From positions 32,510,291 through 32,574,290 of the forward strand of contig CP099840.1 in the NCBI GenBank assembly GCA_030062745.1: 64,000 nucleotides of DNA. The letters are read 5' to 3'. The notes below the pieces were generated by a model. That model worked only from the letters and a program-made list of their open reading frames with translations, searched no databases and was not told the origin of the DNA. Positions 48,725 through 59,049 of this stretch are shown here, in pieces. The position numbers and the translations under genes are program-made. Position 1 is the first letter of the stretch. Every line of letters starts with the position of its first letter. The stretch is from Capitulum mitella (Eukaryota > Arthropoda > Thecostraca > Pollicipedomorpha > Pollicipedidae).

Positions 48725-49062
48725 GACATTTAGATTTATTCTGGTTTTTACCCTTGAAGTGTTACTAAAATGGCGTCATCAAAGTCAGCTGGACCCCTGC
48801 AATATCCGTGAAAATTATACGAAATAACAAATAAAATATGCTTATTTCAAAAATAGTACTCACCAGGAGGGACACTGAAAAATAATTCTGTTATAGATAT
48901 TCAAAGTGCATGAAATGACGTCATTAAGGCAGGGGGACCCAATCCATATGTTCGAAACTTATACCATTTGTCAAGTTAATTACCCTCATGATAAAGCTAG
49001 TCCTTTTTAATGGGACATTCAAGAATTTCCTAGTTATTAGTATTGAAAGTTCAAGGTCACAG
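48725..49062 (+). repeat. Left member of a ~340-bp inverted repeat pair
   Basis: Reads GACATTTAGATTTATTC at its outer side and GAAAGTTCAAGGTCA at its inner side. Its reverse complement occupies 63669-64000 with roughly 85-90% identity by eye over most of the length, including the phrase GAAATGACGTCATTAAGGCA. The outer limit may extend further left, because the partner is cut off by the window end. Confidence 0.88.
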
Positions 49063-50013
49063 ACTGCGCTTCCTTCACTCATTTGTGCCTACATGACCTT
49101 TATTTTCCTTATTTCACAATCCTACAAGTAATATGGAAATATCGCCAAGAAAATATTGGTAAAATTTTATTCATCGACAACATCTTTGCAATATTTCATT
49201 TGTGTTTCAGAATATGCAATATTTTCATTTGTGTTCTGAATGTGCGGCGCGCGTTCTTGCCGCCATGTCTGTGTCCACAGATTGGGGGTACGTGCTATGG
49301 TAGTCCAAAGCTCTGGAATACTTGTGGCATGGGGAAAATCGCGGCTATGGATGAGATGAGGAAAACTTTGTGAATGTGAGCTGGCAATGGTGTTAAAAAT
49401 TTTCGTTAATTTTTCCCAGTGGTGCGGTAGAAACCACATGATCAGCAGTGTCGTATAGGCACGTCAGTATAAATAGACACCTAAAACGGCATTTACCCCA
49501 TGGTTATTTCCTCAGGGGTTATGTCATGTTGTACCCCCATGTAATTTTTTAACGTTTTGGACTTTGGTGATTTATCCGGTGTAAATTAAGCTATGTAGAG
49601 GGCATCTCTCATGTTTGGCATGTGTGGCCAAGGAAAATTTGTCATACCAATGTATTTCACACTATTTGATGTATTGGTTCTCAGTATGTACTGCAGACAT
49701 CCATGAATCCTTGGTTGGCAAATCATGTAAGAGGCCATTAAGATACTTGTGGGAACCTTGCAGCAAAGAGCCCCATTTGGGGTGGAATATGTCAATGTAA
49801 CCTGCACATTGATTGCATTACAGGCTCTCCAGATTTTGTATGGCATTTAGTATAATCTGTGAAAACCAGAGATATTTTACTGCCATTTTTCCATCAAAAT
49901 GAGACATATATGACATGTTCAAGCCAAATGTGTGGCCAGCAGCAAACTGTTTGTAGAGTTGTGATTTATCTGTAGGGGGATTTTGCAGTTTTTAGCACTG
50001 TGATACAGTGCAC
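49063..50013. other. No gene recognised
   Basis: AT-leaning sequence inside the inverted-repeat pair. The frames at 49083-49373 and 49586-49846 match no known family. Confidence 0.4.
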
Positions 50014-50393
50014 CAATGTTGTAAAAACTGCTGTTTTATGGTGCCAAGGAGCACCAAAAAATTTATACTACAAGAAAGGTTCTGTACTCCAAAATGGTCC
50101 TTTGCCCCCCCCCCCTCCTAAAAAAAGATATGGCTATTGATACTTTACCATTCATACACAGTCAGCCACCTTCCGCCCCACCTCAGTCAATGACTCAGCT
50201 GACCTACCATGTAGACCCAAGAAACTGCTTTGCCACCCCCCCACAATGGAGCCACTGGATCTGCCCTTGCTGGCCACATATGTTTGCAGAGCACCCAGTC
50301 AGTCCATCTTTCTCACATAAATGCATGATGTTATACTCCAAAAGAGAGTTTGTGCTCTGACACCAGGAAGAAAAACCAGGTTTCCAACATTGC
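50014..50393 (+). mobile_element. hAT-like MITE, copy A
   Basis: Ends CAATGTTG and CCAACATTG are inverted. The body is co-linear with copy B (51457-51870), sharing TGTACTCCAAAATGGTC, TACCATGTAGACCCA, GTTTGCAGAGCACC and ACACCAGGAAGAAAAACCAG. No convincing target duplication remains. Confidence 0.75.
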
Positions 50394-50879
50394 CCCCAAC
50401 CCCATAAAAAAGGTCCTGATTGGATCTCAAGGGGTCATCTTGGATTTTTTTGGGGGGGAGCAGTTTGCCCCACTGCCCCTCCCTTCCTAGTGATGCCACA
50501 GTCCATCTGCAAGCATTATGATAAATTTTGTGCTGTCATGGAGTTTGTGCCCGAAGGATGTATGTCCGTTTTGACTGACGAGTGGGTAGAATGGTGGATA
50601 TATTGGACATGAATGGAAAAAAACAACTGGTTTGAGCTCAGCTTCTTAAGGTTTTATTCAACCATTTCCATATTTTTTGACACAGCTAATAGGAGTGGGG
50701 CGGGATAGGGTGACTGTTTGCCTCCATTTGTATTTGCTGTGGGTACTCATTGACTTCAGAGGGTAATGTTGCACATCAGTTTGTTGAAAGGCACATTCCA
50801 GAAGTCTGGACAGACATTGGCTATTTGCTGTACTGTTGGCAAATGCATGCATCAGCAGTGTAGGACTATGATATATCTT

Positions 50880-51118
50880 GGGAAGCATCCTGATGCAGAT
50901 TTTGAACCACCCCTCTAAGTTCTGGCAATTTCAGGCTGTGACTTCTGCTGGGCGACATGAACGTGATGGGACTCGAGAACGTTTTTGGCTTCTCGTCACG
51001 AGAGTACTGTATGGTCATGCCAACCAAAAACAACTGTTGAAGGCCAAGGCAGCAGCCAAAGCACTTTGACTGAGGTTCAGCCGAAATGAAACATTTAGAA
51101 GGTACTGTGGCTACGTTG
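50880..51118 (+). other. Short unassigned stretch
   Basis: A small plus-strand frame at 50878-51069 (ending in an alanine/lysine-rich KAKAAAKAL) has no recognised relatives. No clear splice sites. Probably non-coding. Confidence 0.2.
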
Positions 51119-51260
51119 TCCTCGTTAGCTTAGTGGATCGAGATTCGAACTCTTAGTCGCAAGGTTGTGGGTTCAGATCTGGATGCTGCTTGCTCTCCAT
51201 TGGTGGCACATGCAATGTGGATTGGACACCGGACGCTTGAGCCCAAGTGGCTGTGCATCC
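51119..51260 (+). mobile_element. Probable tRNA-derived SINE
   Basis: TAGCTTAGTGG (about 51126) fits the tRNA A box, and GGGTTCAGATC about 40 bases later approximates the B box at tRNA-like spacing. The T-arm does not fold correctly, so it is a SINE head rather than a working tRNA. A (CCAA)-rich tail at about 51266-51281 would suit a SINE end. Confidence 0.45.
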
Positions 51261-51456
51261 TGAACCAAACCAACCAACCAGTAGTGTATGAATCATGGCT
51301 AATGTGTCATATGAACTCTTGTTTGTTTCGTTACATTGCTGTTCGATGTTAAACTCATTGCCTTGATCACTTGCGTTGTTGGACACCCCGTAAACGAGGT
51401 GTTTTTCTGGGTGCGGTTATTCAGCAAGACAAGATGAGATCTGAATGGACCCCGAG

Positions 51457-51870
51457 CAGTGTTGGAAATACTGTCGTTTTCTGGTGTCAAGGAGCACTGA
51501 AAAATTCATACTCCAAGAAAAATTTTGTACTCCAAAATGGTCATTTGCTCCCCTCAAAAGACATGGGTTTTCTACTCAACCAGAGTTTGAAGTTGCCCAG
51601 CTTCCCCCTCCGGTCGATGGTTTACCATCCATACTCAGCTGCTGAAGCACACTGAACTTACGGCCGGCCGCGTTCCGCCCCCCGGTTAACGACTCTGCTG
51701 ACGTACCATGTAGACCCAGGAAACTGGTTTGCCCCACAAAACGGAGCCACTGGATCCGCTCTTGCTGGCCAAATATGTTTGCAGAGCACCTAGTTAATCC
51801 ATGTTTCTCACATAAATGCATGGCATTTTATACTCTGACACCAGGAAGAAAAACCAGGTTTCCAGCACTG
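51457..51870 (+). mobile_element. hAT-like MITE, copy B, with 8-bp target duplication
   Basis: Begins CAGTGTTGGAAA and ends in its inverted partner TCCAGCACTG; inverted similarity extends about 40 bases. The flanks are ACCCCGAG on the left and ACCCGGAG on the right, an 8-bp target duplication with one mismatch. CAGNG ends plus 8-bp duplication are typical of hAT elements. No transposase. Confidence 0.82.
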
Positions 51871-52522
51871 ACCCGGAGTCATGGCAAGGATACGCGAAAT
51901 CGGAAGAGACTGGTTTTTCAGAAAATAGAGTAGTGGGCCAGAAAAGTGTCGCCCCCTCCTCCCTCACAGGATGATTTGGGCTTAAGGGCGTGCCATCTGC
52001 TGGGTTATATGCCACCCCCCGTACCACACCTCTACTTCCGTTGACGAGATGCGTTGATCGAACGACGAAGCCGGAGGGGGCACGGCGGCGAAAGCCCGAC
52101 TCCCAGGATCGGTAAATTCTGACAGCGTTCGGTTCGTCCATCCGGCTTTTGCCGGGCGTTATATCCCGTTTTTGGTCTTCGCGCACTGAGCTCCCACTCG
52201 ACCCTGGGCGCAGTGAGTCCTGTACGTGGTCGGCCGGTCGGAGGGTGCTGGTTTCGGTACTGGAGGATGGGTACAAGCACAATGTTGATGAGTAGTCAAT
52301 GCTGTATTCCTTCGTTTTTTCCACTACGTTCTTAATTTTACATCCCATGTATACGTTCCCCGGTTCTCAGCTTTCATAACCTAATGTCTGGCAATCAAAC
52401 AAGGTTCTCCGCACTCACATAACACTACCACAAGGACTATGTGCGAGGCGACTTCCGGATGTTCCATTCTCATTAAGGTGTTCGACAGTTAAGATGTTGA
52501 GAAGATCGACAAGTATGTCAGC

Positions 52523-52715
52523 CAGGTTTGGAAATGGCATTGTTTTTATGTAGAAGACCATAAAATATGTGCTCCAAAAACGTGTTATTCCCCAAAAATC
52601 TGATATTGTGCCTCCTTCAAAAAGCTGCACTATAAACATGTTGACAATTCTTTTTAACTCTGAAAGCAAATAACTCAGTCTCAGTTGAGTAAGAATCAGA
52701 CATACTAACCTACGG

Positions 52716-52746
<31 letters not shown>

Positions 52747-52870
52747 GACTGACTGACTGACTGACTGACTGACTGACTTTCTTGACATTGTAACTGACTT
52801 GCAAAATTTTGTACTTCAGTGAAGTTATACTCCTCTGACACCAAGAACAAAAACTGGATTTCCAACCCTG
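52523..52870 (+). mobile_element. hAT-like MITE, copy D, interrupted by tetranucleotide repeats
   Basis: Left end CAGGTTTGGAAA, right end TTTCCAACCCTG. The flanking 8-mers ATGTCAGC and GTATCAGC agree at six of eight positions. The interior holds the microsatellite at 52713-52777. Confidence 0.6.
52713..52777. repeat. (CTAA)n/(CTGA)n microsatellite
   Basis: About seven CTAA units pass directly into about eight CTGA units, a one-base change of the repeat unit in mid-array. Confidence 0.95.
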
Positions 52871-53608
52871 GTATCAGCCCTCCAGCTCCATCTGGCGCAA
52901 CGCTTGGGGTTAAGCCTTCTGTGTTCAGGGTCACTGATGTAGTGCGGTCAAGGTCCAGTAATAGGCTCACGTTAGCAAGAGCGATGATTCCAGTGCCACC
53001 GACGCAGCACGTTCGAGCTGAAATAATGCAGTGTCACGTGACCCTATACATGTCACGGTAACAGTGATTTCGCGTGTTACTCAACTCAGGTAACGCGATC
53101 ATCCGTCCGTCATATCGTACGCCAGCAGTGAGTGCATTCCCCGCAGAGAGGCTCATTCTTCGTCACGTAGTACGGTAACGCTGCGTTTGCGTCACCCACA
53201 AACAGAGCTGCCTTGATTCACACAGCACGGCAACATCGTACGGGCTTGACCTACAAGTTTGGTTAGCACTCATTGCCCAAAGCAGAGACCGACTCAGGGC
53301 CCATGGTATGTAGACCTGTACGAACGTTGTAAACTTAATGGAGGAGTGAAGTCAGCTCATGATTTCTCCGGATCTTTCGCCTTGCACTGCACTGATGTCG
53401 TGGTGGGTGTTAATCGGTACTTTTTCAGTGCTCCGGGGTCGATGTTTTTTTTTTTGGTTTTGCCGGTAGACAAGAGATCAGAATCATTAGTTAGCAGCAT
53501 AGGTCTTTTGTTTTTCACTTCGGCCAAAGCTAACGTTTGTTGATGTCTCCACTGAAAGTAGTGCTCGTTACTGTTTGGGTATTTCAACGGGTATACTGTA
53601 CTCCTCAG

Positions 53609-54662
53609 ACATATCCTGTCCCTCCTGCGCGGCCGAGGACGTGACACCAACCATGTCCTTCCGCCTCCTGTGACGGCGGCCGGCATAACGCTGCAGCCCG
53701 CCAGTCCTCGGCCGTCCGCCGACCCTCGGCCTGTGACGGCGGCCGACTCTCCGCTGCAGCCCGCCAGTCCTCAGCCATCCACCGACCCTCGGCCTGTGAC
53801 GGCGGCCGACTCTCCGCTGCAGCCCGCCAGTCCTCGGCCATCCACCGACCCTCGGCCTGTGACGGCGGCCGACTCTCCGCTGCAGCCCGCCAGTCCTCAG
53901 CCGTCCGCCGACCCTCGGCCTGTGACGGCGGCCGACTCTCCGCTGTAGCCCGCCAGTCCTCAGCCGTCCGCCGACCCTCGGCCTGTGACGGCGGCCGACT
54001 CTCCGCTGCAGCCCACCAGCCCTCAGCCGTCCGCCGACCCTCCGCCTGTGACGGCGGCCAGCACTCCGCTGCAGCCCGCCAATCCTCGGCCATCCACCGA
54101 CCCTCCGCCTCGAGGTTCAAACGCATTGGACATCGTTATCACTCTGAATGTGGAGGGAACCTCCCAGATCTTCATGGGCCACAGCCTGGCACCAGGATGG
54201 ACGGATAAATTTTGTGGGAAATTCGCCCAGTGTGACGTCCGGCCCAAATGTGTGCTGAAGATCACGAGCCGCCATGTGCGCCGGGAGGGTTCCAGAAAGA
54301 GGAACGTGCCATTTTTCAGAGCCAAGGGTGTTTGCTGCACTCCAGACTGTGGTCTGACGTACGACATAACGGCTGACCACTCGCCCCTTGGTGGGCGAGC
54401 TGAGCTTCGCGTGCGGCGGTGTGGGACACCAGGCACAGGACACTCCGAGTATTACGCTCATCGGAGCCTGCGTGGCAAGCGCCGGGCGGCTGCTGCCAGT
54501 CGTGTGGAGCTGCAAGGAGCATATGCCACGCGACAAGAGATGTTGCTGGCGGCCGCGGAAGCTCAGCTCCGTGATGGGAATGTTACGGACGCCCCGCCAG
54601 GTCATGTCCTCCGCCAGGCCGCGTATGAAAAGCGCCGGGCTGGACGGCACTCGGAGATCTGA
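53609..54662 (+). pseudogene. N-terminal part of a MULE-like transposase frame: Pro/Ser repeat plus zinc-finger-like region, with in-frame stops
   Basis: One plus-strand frame is readable from an acceptor-like TACTCCTCAG (exon from about 53609) to a TGA at 54660. It first encodes about seven copies of a 21-residue repeat (PVTAADSPLQPASPQPSADP and variants; 63-bp DNA unit, about 53668-54110). One CAG in the fifth copy has become TAG at 53946. After the repeat comes a more complex region with KCVLKITSRHV, FFRAKGVCC, TPDCGLTYDITADH and a charged helix-rich end, reminiscent of the zinc-finger front part of MULE transposases. The same frame resumes only nine bases after the TGA as the DDE part, so both were probably one protein. 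No in-frame ATG was found before the repeat. Confidence 0.6.
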
Positions 54663-54671
54663 GCAGAAGAT

Positions 54672-56600
54672 TTGGCGGCTACCATGGAACTGTCGAGCTC
54701 AGAGGACACGAGCAGTAGCCATCTCAAGGGTGGCAACCATTTCATCGGAAGAGCGCCTCTTGTCGTCCATACGTACAGAGAGCACTTTCTGAAAAAGTAT
54801 GGACGGCAACAAACGGCCATACACGTAGACGCCACTGGATCCATAAGCCGACAAGTGGGGCGCAAGCGACCGCTGCTCTACGCAGTTGTAGCGGAGGGAT
54901 CCAAGGATTCCGAGACTGAGAGCTATCCCCTGGCGTACATGCTGTCGGAGAGCCACACAGTGCCGTCACTCGCCCATTTTTTCTCACAGATCGTTCGTGA
55001 TTTCGGTGTAGTGACCGGAGGCAAGAAGATGGTTCCACCTCGCCTCGTCTCTGATTGCAGCTGGCCACTGTTGCACGCCATGGCGCAAGGTTTCGCCAAG
55101 ATGAAACTGGACAGGTACCTAGACGAGTGCTGGCGTGCTGTGAGTGCAGGTGGGGCAGCGCCTTCTACGATCATCAGCCTGTGTGGCGCTCATATGTCTC
55201 ACAGGCTTTCCGTCGTTCGGAAGGAAAAGGGCGTCCAGAAGAAGGCGCGACCTGGCTTCATGTGGATGTTCGCCAAGATGCAGCAAGCCTCGACTCTGGA
55301 GGTTTTGAGTGAGCGATTCCGCTCCATCTGCATGCTTTCCATGCGACGTGTCCAACCCCCGCTCGACGTTGAACAGCCTGGATTGGAGAATGCCTTCGAC
55401 GAGCCTATCGATAGCGAGGCCTGGTCATCTGGAGAAACGCTGCGTGATGCCACGGCGTTCGGACGGCACTTTGAAGCCATCAGGGCCGAAGTGGAGCTGG
55501 AGGTGGACCAAGGGCCTGAAAACAGTTCAGAGGAGAGCATCAGCCCTTTCTTCTGCCCAAGCCTGTCGAGGCACCTGACGGCTCACGTGATGCCGCTGGC
55601 TCCCCTCTGGTCTTGCCTCATATCCGGCAGCACCACGTCGAATGCAGTGGTGGAATCCCACATGAGGCTTTTGAAAAAGGAGATACTACACGGGAAAACC
55701 AACTTGCGGCCGGCGGACATTATATGGGTTCTCCTGAAGGACACTGCTGCCAGGATGAAGGCCGACATCATTCCATCAAGACCAGGCAAGACAAAACGGC
55801 TCCGTAACACCATGGACGACAAGGAAAGAGAGGAGGAGATGTGGTTTCGCCGAAATCCAAAAGCGCAGAAGCCAACGTATTACTCGCGCACCAGGCCACC
55901 CACTGAGGTACTGACAGCCACCTCGCTAACCCACGGAGCACCCGACACAGTGGCCACCAAGGGCACGGCAGCTCCTGCAACGTCGCATCACGGCCCTGCT
56001 GTCTCCGCGACCGCCCGACTTGGCGTGGCCCCTGCCCGGCCCGGCATGGCCGCCGCCCGGCCTGCTGTAGCCGCCGCCCGGCCTGCCGTAGCCACCGCCC
56101 GGCCTGCGGTAGCCGTCGCCCGGCCTGGCATGGTCCCCATCCGGCCTGCTGCAGCCGTCGCCCGGCCTGGCATGGTCGCTACCCGGCCTGGCTGGCCCCC
56201 GGCCTTGCCCCCGGCCTGCTGTAGCCACCGCCCGGCCTGGCATGGTCCCCATCCGGCCTGCTGCAGCCGTCGCCCGGCCTGGCAGCCCACCCGGCCTGGC
56301 ATGGCCGCCACCCGGCCTGCTGTAGCCGTCGCCCGGCCTGGCATCCGGCCTGCTGCAGCCGTCGCCCGGCCTGGCATGGTCGCCACCCGGCCTGGCATGG
56401 CCGCCACCCGGCCTGCTGTAGCCGCCACCCGGCCTGCCGTAGCCACCGCCCGGCCTGGCATGGTCCCCATCCGGCCTGCTGCAGCCGTCGCCCGGCCTGG
56501 CATGGTCGCCACCCGGCCTGGCATGGCCGCCACCCGGCCGCCGCCGCCGGCCTGCTGTCAGCCGCCGCCCGGACTGATGGAGCCGCCCGGCCTTCTGTAG
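54672..56600 (+). CDS. MULE-like DDE transposase core with long Arg-Pro-Ala repeat tail
   Basis: 642-residue frame. The first ~400 residues look like a transposase of the Mutator-like (MULE) fold: HVDATGSI (Asp53), PLLYAVVAEG, PLAYMLSES, LVSDCSWPLLHAMAQ (Asp128), the CxxH-type CGAHMSH (171-177) and NAVVESHMRLLKKEIL (Glu329). The order D-D-C/H-E is that of MULE enzymes, which cut and join transposon ends in the nucleus. From about residue 445 the protein becomes a 7-residue repeat (RPGMAAT, RPAVATA; 21-bp DNA unit, about 56030-56640) with several small register shifts. It ends inside the repeat at a TAG, while the Ulp1 frame starts in the same repeat in another frame. This suggests that ZnF-DDE-linker-protease was once one polyprotein broken by slippage. 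The MULE label comes from motif order, not a search. Confidence 0.65.
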   Translation: MAATMELSSSEDTSSSHLKGGNHFIGRAPLVVHTYREHFLKKYGRQQTAIHVDATGSISRQVGRKRPLLYAVVAEGSKDSETESYPLAYMLSESHTVPSLAHFFSQIVRDFGVVTGGKKMVPPRLVSDCSWPLLHAMAQGFAKMKLDRYLDECWRAVSAGGAAPSTIISLCGAHMSHRLSVVRKEKGVQKKARPGFMWMFAKMQQASTLEVLSERFRSICMLSMRRVQPPLDVEQPGLENAFDEPIDSEAWSSGETLRDATAFGRHFEAIRAEVELEVDQGPENSSEESISPFFCPSLSRHLTAHVMPLAPLWSCLISGSTTSNAVVESHMRLLKKEILHGKTNLRPADIIWVLLKDTAARMKADIIPSRPGKTKRLRNTMDDKEREEEMWFRRNPKAQKPTYYSRTRPPTEVLTATSLTHGAPDTVATKGTAAPATSHHGPAVSATARLGVAPARPGMAAARPAVAAARPAVATARPAVAVARPGMVPIRPAAAVARPGMVATRPGWPPALPPACCSHRPAWHGPHPACCSRRPAWQPTRPGMAATRPAVAVARPGIRPAAAVARPGMVATRPGMAATRPAVAATRPAVATARPGMVPIRPAAAVARPGMVATRPGMAATRPPPPACCQPPPGLMEPPGLL

Positions 56601-56645
56601 CTGCCGCCCGGCCTGACATGGCTCCCACCCGGCCTGGCATGGCCG
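56030..56645 (+). repeat. 21-bp minisatellite inside the transposase frame
   Basis: CCCGGCCTGGCATGGTCGCCA-type units, about 28 copies with length variants, encode RPxxAxA heptads. Incomplete units at about 56190-56290 and 56510-56600 shift the frame. Confidence 0.92.
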
Positions 56646-57340
56646 CCGCCCAGTGTGACGTGACCGCCGTTCGGTCGGATATCACAACATCGTGCAGCTC
56701 TCCGATGGAAGTACCCGACGACGTGGATCCTGTTCGACCTCTGGAAGCCCATGGAAGCACGGCTGCCTTGAAGTCATTGAATGACGACGAATGGCTGGAT
56801 GACCTGGCCATCGATGGTTTCTGTGGCGCGCTATCTTCTAGTTCCAGTGGACGGACAGTGAACTTCTCCGTCTTCTGGTACTCAGTGATGAGCTTAAGAC
56901 CGTCATTTCATGATCTTCGTCGTCAGCTTCATGCCAGACGAGTCCAACGTGCGAAAATATGGTTGCTTCCATACAACCGAAGTGGCATACATTGGGCCCT
57001 GTTTGTAGTGTTCTGTACCGCCAAGCAGATAGTCCATCTGGATTCGCTGTGGAGGGATCCCAGTGAATGCGACGTGACCTCCGTGCGCCAGCTGGTCGAG
57101 GCGGGCCTCGGCAACACCGAAGTCGACAGCGAGCCGTTTTCGTGGAGGGGGTGGCGCCTGGTCATCCCGGATACCACGCCGCGACAAGAGGACGGCAGCT
57201 CTTGTGGCCTCTTTGTCTGCTGGCATGCAGAAGTGGCTTCGACAGGGATCTTGAGACGATTTGACCCCCAGGCCATGCGAGCTGCTGTTCGCGAAAGGAT
57301 CCTGAGCGTACGAAACAATTTTCTTTATATCATTTCATAG
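56618..57340 (+). CDS. Ulp1/SENP-type (C48) cysteine protease domain
   Basis: 240-residue frame whose C-terminal ~180 residues carry the Ulp1 fold motifs: NDDEWLDDLAIDGF, then WLLPYNRSGIHWALFVV with catalytic His125, IVHLDSLW with Asp142, and PRQEDGSSCGLFVCWHAE with oxyanion Gln190 and nucleophile Cys196. All catalytic residues are present. Ulp1 proteases normally remove SUMO or related modifiers. Such domains also occur in MULE-type and KDZ-type transposons, where their role is unclear. It begins within the tail of the 21-bp repeat shared with the transposase and ends at a TAG; the apparent start ATG lies in repeat sequence and may not be the true start. The link to the transposase is inferred from adjacency and shared linker. 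Confidence 0.8.
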   Translation: MAPTRPGMAAAQCDVTAVRSDITTSCSSPMEVPDDVDPVRPLEAHGSTAALKSLNDDEWLDDLAIDGFCGALSSSSSGRTVNFSVFWYSVMSLRPSFHDLRRQLHARRVQRAKIWLLPYNRSGIHWALFVVFCTAKQIVHLDSLWRDPSECDVTSVRQLVEAGLGNTEVDSEPFSWRGWRLVIPDTTPRQEDGSSCGLFVCWHAEVASTGILRRFDPQAMRAAVRERILSVRNNFLYIIS

Positions 57341-57617
57341 TTTCCTTTTGACCTGCAAGTGTAATCGGCTGGGAAGGCTTTTCTGGGCAACTGGATTGCA
57401 TAGTATAGCGACTGCGGCCTAAGGCCTGTTGAGTCTTCTTTGACATAGCGGAAAAAATCATCTCGCAAGTTCGCAATAGTTTCAGGCCACGTCGACGCAA
57501 CAGATTGCTATTGATGATGACCATGAAATCATGAGTCATAATTTGTGAGTACCAGTGGTTGCGTGAAGTGCGTACCAAATTCATTTTTCCCGTTTAACAC
57601 ATTCTCGTTTTTTACAG

Positions 57618-59047
57618 ACCACGACAGCGGGTACGTCCCTGATGTTGTCACGGACCGGCGCAGAAGGGGACAGGGCCCCTCGTCCTGTTCATCCGTCCAT
57701 GGAGGAGGTCCGAGATGTTGGCCTATCGTGCCAGCAGTTTCTAAAGCTGATGAACGAGCTGCATGGATGAGACACGGTGAGGATTGTTGTTTGCGTCTGT
57801 TTTCTCGTAGTTCAGATGGTGACGCCAACGGCTTGTTTCTTTTTTATTTCAGTCACGAGTGTGGCTTGATATATTTGTTGGGAAACACGTCGGGAGAACT
57901 GCGTTGTTTGGGAGTAAAGACAAACATGTGAGTGTCTAAGTGTGTGATTTCGGTGCTGATGACACACGGTTATTATTAAAACGTAAGGCTGGATACGGAA
58001 ATTGCGACTGATCTTGGGTCTCTCAGGGTCATTGTGTGAAGACGAAGCTTTTTTCTTTGTCTCCAGATCTACCCAAACGATCGTAAGCGAATGGTATTGG
58101 GATGCATTTCTTTGGACCCGGTTGACCTCGATGATTTGAGATGATCTAAGTGGATCGGTAGTTTTGGACACATCCGGGTATGTTCTGAACATCGACGTTG
58201 CAGGTGGTGTAGTGCCCCATTTTGACAAAATGAAGCATTTGCGGGTGTTGCTAAGTTTGATCTCCATTGACGTGACCTGGGTTAACCAATCGTTGCGGTG
58301 TTAAGGTTCATTTTTGGAATCGGATTCTTCAGATTTTGACGTTATTGGGCTCATTAAATATGGAGAAAGGAAGGGTGGTATTTATTCGAATTCGAACCTC
58401 GTTTGGTTTCGATGATCTCTATCCAGGCCTTTCAGTTTCTGAAGGCTGTAACATCTCTACGCAGATCTGCCCACAAAGTTTTGTTTCAGTATGCGAATAG
58501 ATCAGGAGATGGTGTCAAAAGATGCCCCCACCACTGCGTGTAATTCTCGAGGGCCACCAACGAACACATCGTTTTGTACATTTGTCTGTGTAATCTTTGG
58601 TACTGACATTTGACCGTTTTCTACTCATTTTGATATCTTAAAATGTTGTGGGACGATATCATGTCCGTTTTACGTATATAGATATTATATTGTATCGGCA
58701 ATCATGTAGTTTTTCTTGCATGTTACGTAGTGGAAGTCGCCTTTGTTTTTTTTGAGGGGGAAGGTTGCATGAAATTAGCGTAATGTTATTTTATTTAATC
58801 GTCTCTTGGTGAGCCCGCCTGTTCTTGAGCCCAGCTTTCCCCGTTCTCACGGTAAGACTTCTGCGATCTCCGACAGGCCAACCAAGGAACAGAAGTCACT
58901 GGCCGGAGGCCTTTATCAGGGACATGCAGAGGCTGAGGCGGCTTCGGCTACGGCCCGACATCGTGCGGGACACGCTGGACAGGATCTGCTGGTGCACGAT
59001 CGGTGGCCGTCGCCGCTGCCGGAAGTGGATTCCTTGCCTCGTCCTCG
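57618..59047 (+). pseudogene. Candidate exons of an unrecognised, probably decayed gene
   Basis: Three plausible exons follow the protease. 57618-57776 lies between TTTTTTACAG and CACG|GTGAGG and in phase 0 reads protein-like (SMEEVRDVGLSCQQFLKLMN), but meets a TGA six bases before the donor. 57853-57927 lies between TATTTCAG and CAT|GTGAGT and reads SRVWLDIFVGKHVGRTALF. 58877-59047 lies between CTCCGACAG and CTCG|GTAGCA and reads HWPEAFIRDMQRLRR, then LRPDIVRDTLDRICWCTI. All three lengths are multiples of three. The third needs a different entry phase from the second, so an exon or boundary is missing. I do not recognise the family. It could be a captured host gene or a second transposon gene. 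Confidence 0.3.
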
Positions 59048-59049
59048 GT

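Noticed and set aside
51119-51195. A functional tRNA gene
   Set aside because: A box is good, but the T-arm and acceptor stem do not pair; kept as a SINE head instead.
53605-54126. 173-codon minus-strand frame with AEGRRTAEDWRAAAESRPPS repeats
   Set aside because: Reverse translation of the 63-bp repeat that belongs to the plus-strand transposase frame.
55926-56811. Minus-strand Ala/Gly/Arg repeat frames
   Set aside because: Opposite strand of the 21-bp minisatellite in the plus-strand transposon frame.
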